A DNA stretch of 64,000 nt from Botryotinia globosa (lineage: Eukaryota > Ascomycota > Leotiomycetes > Helotiales > Sclerotiniaceae), in contig RCSZ01000019.1 of the NCBI GenBank assembly GCA_014898425.1, forward strand, positions 1 through 64,000. Direction: 5' to 3'. The position numbers and the translations under genes are program-made. Below the pieces are notes generated by a model that worked only from the letters and a program-made list of their open reading frames with translations, made no database searches and had not been told where the DNA came from. Below, in pieces: positions 12,579 through 26,068 of this stretch; within the stretch, counting starts at the first letter, position 1, and every line of letters starts with the position of its first letter.

Positions 12579-15028
12579 TTAATTAAGAAGACCAGCAGCC
12601 AAAGCCTCCAAATCTTCCAGTGTCTCAGGTTCATCTGCAGCTTCAATAACGCGACTCTTTCTCTTAGCAACCTTTCTCTCATCGTCTGAATCATCCTCAA
12701 ACCATTTCTTAGGTCTCTTTGCAGGCCTTGCCGAACTATCTTCATCCTCTTCGTCTTCTGGTAGAGGCAAAGATCTAAGAAGAGCCATAGGATCTTCTTC
12801 ATCTCCAGTACCAACCAATTCAGGTGCCTCATCGTCATCCTCCAATGCTGCTTCTCTCGCTTTACGTTTCTCACGCTTTTCTCGTTTCTTGTCCTTTGCA
12901 GTTTGCTTATCAAGAAGATCTGCTTGACGAACTCTTTCGGCTTCTTCTTCCAAGAACTTCGCTCGTTGCTCCTCGGCTGGACCTCTCGCGCGGAAATCTT
13001 CTTCGTCTTCCAATTCGTATACTTGATGAGGATTACCTTCTTCATCAAATACCAATTTAGTTCCTCTATCTTTGAGCTTAAGAAGCTTCTTCTTGGATTT
13101 CAGAAGTTTCTCTTTTCGTTTCGAGTCTATCACAATAGGATCCTTGCTGATACCCTCGATAACCTTTCCTAGTGGCCCAGTCGCAGCAACATCATCATCA
13201 TCATCGTCGTCATCGGAACTATCATTGTTACCCACAGGTATTACTCTCTTGACTGACAAAAAGTCATTGTCCTCATCAGCGTCCGCGGTACCATCTACAT
13301 CATTCATAGGGGTATCATCTGCGATCATTTTGGAGTAATGACCAGACAAAACATCCTGGTTACGGCGCTCAAACATTCTATCGTATTTTGTTCGGACCTC
13401 TTCTTTCTTTTTAGGTTTCTTCTCGGTTTCGCTGTCGTCGTCGCTAGACTCAATAGCAGCTCTTGGAGCATTCTTGACATTCTTTGCATCGTTTCCTTTC
13501 TGGAATTTAATCTTTGGCGCACCGGGAAGACCCATGCTCGATGCAAAACCCTCCAAATCAACCTCATTGATATTGAATATCTCCTTGTCTTTTTGTAAGA
13601 AGATGGATTTGGCATAACTGACAAATGCTTTCTGACCTAGGTATTTCAACTCAGGATCCTGGAAACACATGTTTTGTAATTGATTCTTGATGTCTTGCGT
13701 CTTGTTCGGTCGGATATTAATCTTTTGTATCGGCACTTTCTTATGTTCCAATCGTTTCAGCATGCCATCTTCCTCAGATGGGTCCAGAAACATGACTGCC
13801 CGGCCTACTTTCCCATAACGTGCAGTTCGACCAACTCTGTGAATATAGGTATCAGCATCCTCGGGGCAATCTAATTGAATCACCCAATCGACTGCAGGAA
13901 AGTCAAGACCTCTTGCAACAACATCTGTCGCAAATATACATGAGTTTTTCGATGAAGAGAACTTTGAAGTTATGTCAAGCCTTGCGGTTTGCTTTTGCCT
14001 ACCGTGGAGATGAAGCAATGGAATACCAGGTTGTAAATGTCTTAGACTTTCGTAGACAAAACGCACTTGCTTGCCTGAAGACATAAATACTATTATTTTA
14101 GCCTTTAGGTTAGCTCTAATGAAGCCAAATAGCGTGTTGAGCTTTGCAGGCAAAGGCACTACGCAGTAATGTTGTTGTAATGTTGTGGGGGTGGCTGAGG
14201 ATGCTGCTTCATGTACTGCGACATATTCGGGTTCCTTCAAACTCAATCTTGCTAGATCCGAGACTCTCTTCGTTTGTGTGGCACTAAATAGCATCGTTTG
14301 CCTTTGTTTCGGTAAATGTTCCAGTATAGCGTCGACAGATGTTTGAAATCCCATATCCATGATTCGATCTGCCTCATCTAGGACCAACATTTGTAGGTTA
14401 TCAACATCGAATGCAGCCGTTTGGTCCATATGTTGTAACATGCGCCCGGGTGTACACACAAGTATATTCATCCTCCCTAAACGTTCCCTCTCCTCTTGCA
14501 GACTCCGACCTCCAATGATCAATCCTGCCGAGAAGGTGTGGTATCGTCCAATTTTTCGCAAAACCTCGAAGATTTGTATGGCCAGTTCACGAGTTGGAGA
14601 TATTATGAGAGCACCAAGGCCATCTAATTCTGTCCATTTCTGTCTGTAAAGGTTCTCCAATACCGGTACTAAAAATGCAAGAGTCTTTCCACTACCAGTT
14701 TTCGCGGCGCCCAGAATATCTTTTCCCTTGAGCGCAAGAGGTACGGCTTTCGATTGAACATCCGTCAAAGTTTTGAAATGAGATGCTTCGAGTCCAGATG
14801 ATGTCGGTTCAGACAGGGGAAGTTCAGAGAAGTTCTTGATTTCTGCTTTCGCATCCTGCGAGAGTAAGTAAATGTCGATAAGGAAGCCATGGCTGCACTT
14901 ACAAGCTCATCAACTGATTTCTGAAGTTTTTCAAGATCTTCTATATCTCTTTTCCTTTTCAAAGTTTTCGCATCATTTTTACCCTTGCTAACGTCCTTGG
15001 ACTTGCGCCTGGAAGCTGGTGGTGCCAT
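12579..15028 (-). CDS. DBP4: ATP-dependent RNA helicase Dbp4 (Hca4), DEAD-box
   Basis: Nucleolar helicase needed for early pre-rRNA processing and release of the U14/U3 snoRNAs from 90S particles. Exons 14903-15028 and 12579-14855, with a 47-bp intron, give 800 residues. The motif order is complete: Q-motif region about 66-76, Walker A AKTGSGKT at 93-100, PTRELA 129-134, DEAD 202-205, SAT 233-235 and HRVGRTAR 381-388. The tail is long, acidic and lysine-rich with coiled-coil character, as in Dbp4, including a DDDDDDDD run. The Dbp4-specific block GRQKQTAR...[16 protein letters not shown] supports the subfamily. I start at MAPPASRRK; an in-frame ATG 24 codons upstream (15100) is less fungal-like. 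Its promoter is shared head-to-head with DBP10. Confidence 0.93.
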
Positions 15029-15253
15029 GATTCTCAAGTATTTATGTACAATATCAATTGATCGCTCAAGGTCCAAAATATTTCGAATATATTTTTCCAA
15101 TCTGCCTCCAAAATTTAAGGTTTTGCGCTAACGAAGGCGGTGAAATCATGCACGGGCCATATCAGAAAAAAAGTTGAACTGATAAGATTTTGGATATCTT
15201 CAACGCTTTGAATGCAGCTATTTGCGCGAGCTGTGAAAAATACGACTCTCAAA
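15029..15253. promoter_or_regulatory. Divergent promoter shared by DBP4 and DBP10
   Basis: Only 225 bp separate the two start codons, so both ribosome-assembly helicases probably use one bidirectional promoter. A/T-rich blocks resembling the ribosome-biogenesis RRPE element are present (AAAATTT at about 15110, GTGAAAAATA at about 15233), but no exact PAC site is seen. Assigning these sites is inference. Confidence 0.55.
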
Positions 15254-18068
15254 ATGCCTCGTCGTGCAGCATCCCCCGCGCTTTCGGAGAATGATTTTGA
15301 TATCACAAAATCTCTCTTCAATGATGATATCGACGGAGATGACGACAATTTCGGAAATACAACTACTAAAAATGTAGAACCTCTGGATGCTAATGGTATA
15401 TTGGATCTGGGACTTGAGAGCGATGGGGATGGCGATGGAGCTTTTATATCGGCACAGCAATCAGCTGCGAACCGAAAGAACTCAAATTTGAAAGGGCAGA
15501 GTGTCAAGAAGGGTGGTGGATTTCAAGCAATGGGTATGAAATCCCTCTCTCTTGGTATTTCGCGCAAACGTGCTAATTTGCAACCAAGGATTGAATTCTC
15601 ATTTGTTAAAGGCAATTAGTAGAAAAGGATTCAATGTACCTACACCTATTCAACGAAAAACAATACCCTTAGTCCTCGATAATCAAGATGTTGTTGGTAT
15701 GGCTAGAACTGGTTCCGGAAAAACTGCTGCCTTCGTCATTCCAATGATTGAAAAGTTGAGAGCTCACAGTGTGCGTGTTGGTGCAAGAGCCCTAATTATG
15801 TCTCCGTCTCGAGAATTGGCCTTACAAACATTGAAAGTTGTTAAGGAATTTGGACGAGGAACTGATCTTAAATGTGTATTACTTGTTGGAGGTGACAGTC
15901 TCGAAGAACAATTCGGATTTATGGCCGGAAATCCTGATATCGTTATTGCTACGCCTGGTCGATTCTTACATCTGAAGGTTGAAATGTCTTTGGATTTATC
16001 GTCAATGAAATATGTTGTTTTTGATGAGGCCGATCGTCTATTCGAAATGGGTTTCGCTGCTCAACTGGGAGAAATTCTTCACGCCTTGCCAATTTCAAGA
16101 CAAACTTTATTGTTCTCTGCAACCTTACCAAAGTCGCTGGTGGAATTCGCCAGAGCTGGTCTTCAAGAGCCAAGTTTGGTTCGTCTCGATGCAGAAAGCA
16201 AAGTTTCCCCGGATCTTCAGAGTGCATTTTTCAGTGTTAAAGGCGCTGAAAAAGAAGGTGCTTTATTGCACATTCTCCAAGATTTAGTCAAAATGCCCAC
16301 AGGTCTACCCGAGAATGCACTAAATGCAACAGACAGGTTTGACAAGAAGCGCAAGAGAGGTCCTGATGGCCCAGGCAGGAAGTTAAAGCCCACCGAGCAT
16401 TCAACAATCATATTCGCAGCTACGAAGCATCATGTCGACTATCTCGCTTCTCTACTTCGTATGTCTGGATTTGCTGTTTCTCATGCCTATGGTTCACTCG
16501 ATCAAACCGCTAGAAATATCCAGGTTGAGGATTTCCGTACTGGAAAATCAAATATATTAGTAGTTACTGATGTCGCCGCTAGAGGTATTGATATTCCTGT
16601 CCTAGCAAATGTCATTAATTATGACTTTCCACCACAACCAAAGGTTTTCGTTCATCGGGTCGGTCGTACTGCAAGAGCTGGTCAACGGGGTTGGAGTTAC
16701 AGTTTGGTCAGAGACACTGATGCGCCATATCTTCTCGATCTACAGCTATTTTTAGGAAGGAGATTACTTCTTGGACGTGAATGTGGCGACGCACCAAACT
16801 ACGCTGAAGATGTAATTGTTGGTGCTCTGCAGAGAAATGAGATAGAAAGCAAGTCGGAATGGATCACGAAACTTCTCTATGACGACGACGATCTTACCGC
16901 GCTGCGAAATGTATCAGCTAAGGGAGAAAAGCTCTACGTTAAGACCCGTAACTCGGCATCAAGTGAAAGTGCAAAGAGAGCCAAAGAAGTAGTAGCATCG
17001 AAAGGGTGGATGGAGCTACACCCACTTTTCAAGGATGTGACGAATGGTGCCGAACAAGCTAGATTGGATATGCTTGCAAAGATCAGTGGATTCCGACCCA
17101 ATGAGACTGTCTTTGAGATCGGGCAGAAGGGTAAAGCTGCTCACAGTGAGGCTGCTGAAATCATGCGACACCGAAGGGAGAAAATCATTCCAAGACGACA
17201 GAAGGAGGAGGACGAAAAGGCAGCAGCAGCAGCAGAAGAATTAGATAACGCAACGCCTATGGAGATAGATGGCGACGATGGTGATGATGATGATGATCTT
17301 GAGGTCACAGTCACTGGAGGAGATGACGACATGGCCGAGGCATCGGAAAATGAGCTTGAAGTTACCTTCTCGAAAGCATCACAAAAAGGCAAAGGTCGAA
17401 CGCTATCTTGGAAAGATTCCGAAAATTTCATGTCATACACGCCAAAAACTATCAATACTGCAGAAGAACGTGGATATGGTGTTCATTCTGGTTCATACAA
17501 CACAGCATCTCAAAACTCAAACTTCGTCGAGGCAGCTAGAGGTGTTACTATGGACCTCACTAATGATGATGGGGCGAAATCTTTTGCCGAACCCGCTAGA
17601 GCAAAGGGAATGAGATGGGATAAAAAGAATAGTAAATATGTCGCTCGAGCCAACGATGAGGATGGATCTAAAGGAACCAAATACATTCGTGGAGAGAGTG
17701 GTCAAAAGATTGCAGCTAGTTTCCAAAGTGGCCGATTTGATAGATGGCGTAAAGCACACAAGGTCGATCGTATGCCTCGAACAGGTGAAGCGGAACGCGA
17801 AGGCCCTGCTAGTGCTGGTGGAGTTGGACGAGGCTTCGGTACACGATACAAGCATAAGCAAGAGAGAGCACCAAAGGAAGCTGATAAATATCGTGATGAT
17901 TACCATGTCAGGAAGAAGAGAGTTGCTGAGGCAAAGGAAAAGAGAGTTGGCTCATTCAAAGATGGCAGTGGAAAGTCGGAAATCAAGAGCACGGAGGATA
18001 TTCGAAAGGATAGAAAGTTACAGGAGAGGAGGAAAGCAAAGAATGCGAGACCATCGAGGAAGGGTTAA
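15254..18068 (+). CDS. DBP10: ATP-dependent RNA helicase Dbp10, DEAD-box
   Basis: Nucleolar helicase acting on 25S rRNA (peptidyl-transferase-centre region) in pre-60S assembly. Exons 15254-15533 and 15589-18068 (280+2480 nt) give 919 residues. The 55-bp intron has a GTGCTAAT branch and splits codon 94, rebuilding [11 protein letters not shown], a Dbp10 Q-motif signature. Motifs: ARTGSGKT 132-139, DEAD 239-242, SAT 270-272 and HRVGRTAR 450-457. The helicase core is interrupted by a basic linker ([13 protein letters not shown]), and the C-terminal tail ends very basic ([18 protein letters not shown]), both typical of Dbp10. An in-frame ATG 14 codons upstream exists; I prefer [12 protein letters not shown]. 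Confidence 0.94.
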
Positions 18069-18868
18069 TATTAGTAATGTAACGTATGCACTGTATTGTT
18101 TAGAGAAATTAAAATGAGCGTGAGAACTTGGTCGCGCATCAAGTGACTGCAGAAGGAATCAAATGCTTATTCTTATTCAAAGCTTATGGCCATGCGAACT
18201 GCGGCCCATTGGGCGGGAAGGTGTACCTACATACATACAATACACTATTAATCAATTCATAAGAACTTCGTACTACACCAGTTTCTATATCTTACATTGC
18301 TAGTAGCCGGTCTTGCTTTCATACAGTATGGCTATATACAAGATTGAAAATGGGATTAGGTTGTTATCTCTGATCATATTTCCAGATTAAAGGATCGTTC
18401 TTTTTTCATGTTGAGATTTATGTCAAATATCTTCTGTTTTGGGGGAATACATCAAACACATTTAGAATCTAGTTCGCATCAATATTATATGTTTACATTG
18501 ATCGCTTCATTCAATCCTAATGTTAAACATCAATTTTCTCTATTATCTGAGCATATCTACCAATGCAAACTAATGACTTAATAAGAAAAAACTCGAACTT
18601 TCGCATAACAAACACTCCGACTCTGGTGGAAAACTACACGAAAAATCCAAATCTTTCAAATCCTTCAAATCCTTCTAGTGAAAAATGAGTACTGCTAAAC
18701 CTCTATAAGAATCCAGGAAAGTATGAAATGGAAAATGCCAAACGATAATGAAATGAGAAACATGCTGCTCGGAAAACAAGAAAGCGAAATATCGTATCCG
18801 AAAAGACAATAGAAAAAATCGTATAGTTGTAGTCATCCATCCAAATCAAACTTCGGGACCTTCTATAC
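18069..18868. other. Convergent intergenic region
   Basis: 3' flanks of DBP10 and the proline-rich gene. AT-rich, with no coding signal; 'tccaaatctttcaaatccttcaaatccttc' is a short imprecise repeat at about 18646-18675. Confidence 0.6.
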
Positions 18869-20090
18869 TCAAGAAAACGCATGCCCGTTTCCTCGACCAC
18901 TTTCTTCCTCTTCCCCTCGCGCCATTCTGGCTTCGTACTCAACTTCATTCTCATCTTCATCTTCATCTCTTCCTCCTCGTCTTCGTCCCGCACTTCCATT
19001 CCCCACATCTCCATTGTTCAATCTTCTTCTACTTATTCTGCTGCTTCCTGGAACGTTTCTTCTTTCGCTACCTTCACCCCGTTCATCTCTTCGACTCATA
19101 TTCCTACTTTGCATCTCTAGAGAATCAAGCTCCTGGACCATTTTATCCTTGTACCCCCAGTTCACATCTGCGTCAGGGACGCCCAATTCGGCAGTACTCA
19201 ACGCATCTGAAGCGCGGCGTTTGCGAGATTCATGCGCAGAAAGTGGAGACCAGGGACCTTCTTGAGATTGGTCATGGGATCGCTGAGTCTGCAGTTGGGT
19301 TTGGGAAGTGAGGAGAGGCGGGAAATCTGGTCTAATAGATGGGACGTGCTGTGTTTGAGCTTGAGGCTGAGTGAGAGGGAGGTGGGTTTGGTTTTGGGCT
19401 TGGTGGTATGGTAGGTGAGCTTGGGGATAATCTTGAGAGGGATAAAAGCGATGAGAGTGTGCGGGAGGCGGTGGTGGTGTAGGAGCTGGTGGTGGTGGTG
19501 GGTAGGGACAAGCAGGTGAGGCGGAGGTGTAGATAGAATCAGGCTGAGGTGCTTTTATTTGAGATGCCATGTAGGGTGGATAGTTATGTTGACGTTGAAG
19601 TTGAGGTTGAGGGTGAGAGGCAATTGTAGTTGTATGCGGCTGTAAATATGATGCAGATGGAGTAGGATATAACGCAGGTATGAAGGCCTCGGGATAGAGA
19701 GTTGGGTCATAAAATGACGGTGGTGCTGAGCAAGGTCTTTGGGTACAACGTGATGATGCCATTGGAGTCTCTCGATATTCCTCATGTTGACTAGAGAGAA
19801 CTATGCCTTGTGCCTGCTGTCTATTGGAAGTATCACAATCTCGAGTGTCAAGCTCAGATGGCGATCCACTACTTTACAGCACGCCGTTAGCCTATTTCAT
19901 CGTTTCCACAAGCAACTAGAGCATAAGAGGAAAGTAGACAAACTCACCTCTGCCTCGACGAACCAACATCTGCGCCATTTGAGCCAAAATCTGTATAACG
20001 ATGTTCCTCCATACCGAGACTTGCGACTTGCGCAGGCTGATTCCGACTATCTCGCTCGCTAGACTTATCCAATCCGCTTCGTAAACGCAT
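18869..20090 (-). CDS. Proline/glutamine-rich low-complexity protein, function unknown
   Basis: Not recognised. I extend the open frame that ends at 18869 by an upstream exon: exons 19948-20090 and 18869-19871 (143+1003 nt) give 381 residues. The intron has a GTGAGT donor and a GGCTAAC branch 15 nt before its acceptor. The acceptor is a tandem AAG/TAG, so 381- and 380-residue forms are both in frame. The protein is rich in Pro, Gln, His and Ser, with PPPPPAPTPPPPP near 190-205 and QTQ repeats. Its C-terminal third is charged, with a helical stretch (NWGYKDKMVQELDSLEMQSR) and RRR/GRRRGGRDEDEDENE. No signal peptide is seen. It could be a transcription cofactor or RNA-associated protein, but nothing proves it. 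Confidence 0.7.
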
Positions 20091-21278
20091 GTATACGTAT
20101 CCACGTAGCTCGGATGCTCAACCAAGCTAGAACAAGACTAAGAAGTACAAGCAAATGACAGTAGAGTCCCGATAGGCGAGATGACGATCTTACTTATACA
20201 AAGTCTTAAATTTGTTCACATATTCCATATTACATGCATGAATTCTCCACACAGCATTTCTGCACACAGAACGAGAGACCCGGTTGGGAAAATGGCTCAT
20301 TACACAGCATTGCCTTACCATCAACAATGCAACGCCCCTATTACCGATACGCTGGGACGTTTTTGCATCTACATGCTGGTACTTGTGCCTTCACAATGTG
20401 TTCAGTCCAGCCGGACAAGGACCGTGTTAGGCTCGCTCCGGTCTACACACTGTATAATCAAGATCGCTGCGTTGCTTCATTTCCCAATGCAATCACATCC
20501 AACTTCATCACACATTCATTTCTTTGAACGTTCGCCACCGAGGCTGAAAAGTTAGAGCAAACCTTACATACTGAACCAAGCCACGGAGTGTCAAGCACAC
20601 GGAACAAGTAAAAGTGGCTGACCATGCTCAAGCCAAATATTGCACAAGGGAAGCTCTCCTTCGCGAGGCTGACAGTGGCTTGTTGGGAATTTGCATGAGT
20701 GTTGATGATTATGGTGGCCGTTATGATGTACTTTCTTCAAGTTTGGCCCCCATTCAGACAGGGGTAACATGGGATTTGCTGAGCCGCAGCCTGGGGCGCA
20801 TTGATGGATACCATCTAATGACGATGTTCCTATCTCGACAATTAGCATTATTGACAAAATACTCTATGGAGATGATATTATGCCCCGCCGCCCATGACTT
20901 TCCATGAACATGTTGGTTCAATGAAGAGTTGTAGAAACGGGAAAGTCGGAAGTTTGTGGAAGTCAAACGGGAGACGGGTAGAATGATTCGAGACCTTCCA
21001 TACACAGCCCACCCACCCTGATTATGCTGGGCGAGTAAGCCCTGCGCCTAATTCGTCTCCACAATTGTTTTTTATTGTTGACGTCAAAATCCAAATCAAA
21101 CTTCAAGGGTTGAATAAATAAGCAAAACTATAGATTGTGGTTCTCAAACCGCTGTCTCACTGAGCGAACAAATTGAAAAGGGCTTGTGGTATCATTGTCG
21201 AATTAATCTAGCATATGAAGAAAGATTCTGCATGTCGTAGCTTGACTATCCTAGTTCTTATATCCCATCATCTATATC
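20091..21278. other. Intergenic, upstream of the proline-rich gene, downstream of SYO1
   Basis: No supported gene. Open frames of about 80-125 codons on both strands at 20181-21005 overlap one another and show no domain character. It may include 5' UTR exons of the proline-rich gene. Confidence 0.5.
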
Positions 21279-23342
21279 CTAGCTCGACTTTTCTGTTTTC
21301 TTGTACTTCAAGAACCTCGTTAAATTCAATACTGCTTCATCAATCCTCGAACGAAGCTCTGGTGATTTCCTCTTGTCAATTGATTTAGCCATCTTTTTGC
21401 ACTTAGGCAAACTTTCCTCCAAGTGTTTGTCGAATCCACTTCCCCAGAATACCAACTGGTCAAATGAATAACTTTTGTCGGCATAAATGTCGAAAATCTC
21501 GTTCAAGGCTTCCACCGCATGCGCCGCAGGGGTTTCGGGGACACCTGCAATGAGAGTGACCAGGAAAATGCCAATTTCTCGATTGAGCTCGATAGGTGCG
21601 GGCTCGAGGGCAAGACTACCTAAGACGCCAATACACTTGACCCCCAAGGACTGGAAAGCTGAATCGTCAAGATTTTCGGCGTCTTTCTTAGAAGCCTTGG
21701 AGTCGGTCGGGGTTTCAAAGCCCTTAGAAGCATGGTACAGAGCCATGAATTTTCTGTGCTCATCCGCTCGTATCTGGACACGCCCTTGAACACTCTTACA
21801 AACAGCCCAGGCAATACTTGTGATAGAGGCAGCCAGTTCAACGTTCGCCGTGTTGGATGCAAGTACACGACACACGACCTCATCCCATATACGTTGGGCA
21901 AGGCCAGCCCATGATTTTTGCAAGCTACCAAGATGGCTCTTGGAAAAGTCAATGGATGAGACGGTCCATGCGATGTTGTTTAAAGCTGCCAAAGCAGGAG
22001 TTTGTACATCATCACCCTCCATTTTTGAGTCCTCGGATAATTGTGTAAGAGCTATAACTGCAGGACAAGCGACCCGAACAAGTTGATGAAGTGTATCCTG
22101 GTCATTAGACGTCTCCTCATCTTCTGGATCATCTCCCAAGACCATATCCATGTCAGCCTCGATATCCTCCTGTGTCATTTCGTTCTCTCCGTCACTCAAG
22201 TCACCTTCTTCACCTTCCGACAAATCTGCATCGCCGTCAACCATCTGGTCTTCATCCACTTCCTCGTCATCACCAAATCCTTCAAACACCTCCTCCTTTC
22301 CATTTCCAAGTTCAAGAGCTTCTTGAAGGCTAGTTGCAATCGACGCGGTAATTTCTAAGGCCATTTGCAAGACTCGTTCGGGGCTAGAATTTGTCGTGTG
22401 GCCGTTTGTACCATTAGCACCATTTGTCTGTTGTGCTTGTTGCATTGACTCGATCAAAGTCGGGAGAAGAATAGCATCCGAGGCGCCGTCGATGGGAGCA
22501 TTGTCATCGGCCCAATTCATTGCTGTAAATATGTTATGAAGTACTCCACAAGTAGCAACACCTTTGAATCCACCAGAATTTTTCAACTGCATCAGTAGTT
22601 TGAACCAATCCTTCTGCTCTGTAATAAACTCGACCAAGGTCTTATTGTCTTCTGTTAAAGCTGCTAAACATGATAGTACTTCATTGTTGATCTCTAATGG
22701 AGTTGTATCGAGTGACAATAATCCAAACAAAAAGTTGATAATTGTAGATAGTTTCGATATAGCTTCGACAATTTCAACCTCTGCTTCAGACAGGGATGTT
22801 AACAGTGTTATTACAGAACTTGTAAGACTCCACAAGAGATCTTGTTGAGGTTTTGGTATTTTCGATAACGGAGTGTCTTTTGAATCGATAGTTTCGATAA
22901 TCTACTTTTGTTAGAGTAATGATTGGTAAATGGGATTACTGTGACTGCTTACTGATTTGACAGCTCCCTCAATTGCAGTCAGAATATCCTGTCTGAATAA
23001 ATGCACACAAAAATCCGCTTCTTCTTCTAATGCTAAATTCCTCATTATTCCCCATCCTGCGATTCTGGTTTCCATGCTCGAGTCTGTAAGGGTTTGTTCG
23101 AGCAGAATTCGAACAATCTGCTCTCGCAAAAATAACTTTCGGCATTTTGCATCATCAACGAGGTTCGCAATAGCAGTCGCGGCGGTTGATCTCTTCAATT
23201 GGTCTGCACTTTGTAGGTCTTGGAGAACTGGTAGAATTTTACTCTCCCGAATAGCTGCAAGCTCTGGGTCGGTGGGTGGCTTAACAGATTTTGCAGTAGG
23301 ATCAGCGCGATGCTTAGTCCTATTTCTAGAAGCTTTTCCCAT
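21279..23342 (-). CDS. SYO1: Symportin Syo1 (armadillo/HEAT adaptor for Rpl5-Rpl11 import)
   Basis: Co-imports ribosomal proteins uL18 (Rpl5) and uL5 (Rpl11) with karyopherin Kap104 and chaperones them to the 5S RNP; the human relative is HEATR3. Exons 22953-23342 and 21279-22901 (390+1623 nt) give 670 residues. The intron has a CTCTAAC branch. The N-terminus MGKASRNRTKHRADPTAKS is the expected basic import signal. ARM repeats begin at about residue 30 (LQSADQLKRSTAATAIANLV) and continue to the end. A long acidic loop at about 333-398 (GDDEEVDEDQMVDGD..., DGENEMTQEDIEADMD) matches the loop that binds Rpl11. It shares a 452-bp divergent promoter with IDI1. Confidence 0.9.
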
Positions 23343-23794
23343 ATTGATTTTTCGAATATAAAGCAGATTAATGTGATGTGATATGGCACTCGATTGAATC
23401 GAATTGTCGAATTGAAAAACTTGTATTAAGATACAAAATACGAGTTCTTTTCTCCAGATGATATCGATATATAAACTTGTAGATTCGAATATCTTTTGGT
23501 TTCCGAGCCGACCAAAATTCAAACAAACTTTTTTTTTCTGCCCCTCTATTGCCTGAGGTGTCAAAATTCAATTGACAGCCTTCAGTGACTCGAGTGACTA
23601 AATTTCCCCGCCAATTTTAACCTTTTGGGCTTTGGCCAATTATTCAGGCGGGAATAGCGCCCGCAATTTAATTGCTTGAGGCATTTTGTCCCTGTTCCCC
23701 TTATTATTAATACCTTGAGCCATTTCTGAACAATCTAATCCCAAGGAAGGACTTTCAAATTACCATAAGACCACCACCCTCCCTCCATTTCACC
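23343..23794. promoter_or_regulatory. Divergent promoter between SYO1 and IDI1
   Basis: 452 bp between the two start codons. It contains the GC-rich inverted repeat GCGGGAATAGCGCCCGC at about 23650-23666 in otherwise AT-rich sequence, and a CCACCACCCTCCCTCC tract just upstream of the IDI1 ATG, probably its transcription-start pyrimidine tract. The IR could be a factor-binding site; its identity is unknown. Confidence 0.5.
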
Positions 23795-24677
<883 letters not shown>

Positions 24678-26068
24678 GGACGATCTTGCTGGGACAAATC
24701 AAATTGAAGATGCATGAATATGGAGGAGTTATTGAGGAGCTGAGAATCTCATCATGCATGATGCATATTGCATATTGGCCTTGAGGTTGATCGCGATACC
24801 AAGTTTATACCCAACAGAAAAGCGAATCACTTGATTACGCCTAATTAATATCATCCAGTACGATCAACGCGGGCGAATCCCGAATATTTATTCCAATCGG
24901 ACATTCTGTGTCTGACAATATGCAGCGCAATACGTCCTACTTTTGCATGTTTCCAATTCCCTCCCTATCTTTCCATTACTTTTGACTTCTGACTTATGAT
25001 TACTTTCTTCATCTAATACTATCTATCTTTCTTATCCATCCATCCCTTTATCTCGCTTACCCAATTCCTATTTTCGTCGCTGTTCCACGCTATTCATCTT
25101 ATCTCTCATCAGTGGAGTGGAGCAGGATCGTATCAAAGTCGGCGGACGGGGCGCGATACCTTCAAAGATTACTCCGATATCTAACCAGATTTGGGAGGTC
25201 CAGCCATAGACCCTTTGGACCAGATGATCGCACATGGCGTCCCTTGTCAAACTTAACAACTAAAGTATCCATGTATTGATTGTTTAAGGGTTGATATCAA
25301 TCCAATCAGCTCATGGAATCTTCCAAGAATCATGCGGCAGGCTACACTTGCCCCAAGGGATTTCACACACTCGATCCTGTTGGTTGCCCTCAATCTTTAT
25401 GCTTTCCTCGTGGTAGCATACAAGCGGAGTTATGCAGTGTTTAATTGTGGCATGGTTATCGTTGAGGAGTATCTTAACGTTTTGAGTTCGTAGTGATAAC
25501 TACATAAACCTCGACCCAATCGCCATTTCTCGGAATCCCTTGCTTTCCAATTCATTGATCTCTGCAGACAATTACAATCACAATCACTGGTTTTCTGTAC
25601 ATAAATCATTAAGTCTCCCAGGGAAACACAAGACAATACAAACTCATTCTTTCTCCTCAATTCACCTCGTATCGACCGACTTAGTAAAGTCAGCACTTGT
25701 CCGGCGCAAGACTCCCATAGCTACACAATCAACGTCCAAAGTCTATCTACCCACTGTAGACGAAGCGTGATTCTCGAAGAACCATACAAGTTTTCCCGTT
25801 GAAGGTTAACCCAAGTTTGATAAACATCTACATTGATGTCGGTTGATTTCCGCCAAAGTCTCAACTGTCTTCGTTTCCCATCTCGGTACATAACGGTATC
25901 GAGAACCCAGCTCTCGATAGTTCATACAGGCGATTTAAATAGGCCAGCTAATAAACCGGATTCTTGTTCGTTCTTCATCTTTCTAAATACCTCCAAATCT
26001 CATATTAACATATTAAATCTGCAGAATTATTCCAACATCTCAAGATATATTATAGATAAATCGCAATC
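24678..26068. other. Intergenic
   Basis: 1.4 kb between IDI1 and the acetyltransferase. 'catgatgcatattgcatattgg' repeats occur near 24753-24780. CT-rich sequence at 24960-25080. No convincing gene. Confidence 0.55.

Noticed and set aside
15100..15100. Upstream in-frame ATG for DBP4 (and 15212 for DBP10)
   Set aside because: The extra residues do not resemble the family N-termini and would eat most of the shared promoter.
20181..21005. Overlapping 83-124 aa frames on both strands
   Set aside because: No domain, no intron pattern, mutually overlapping; not better than chance.
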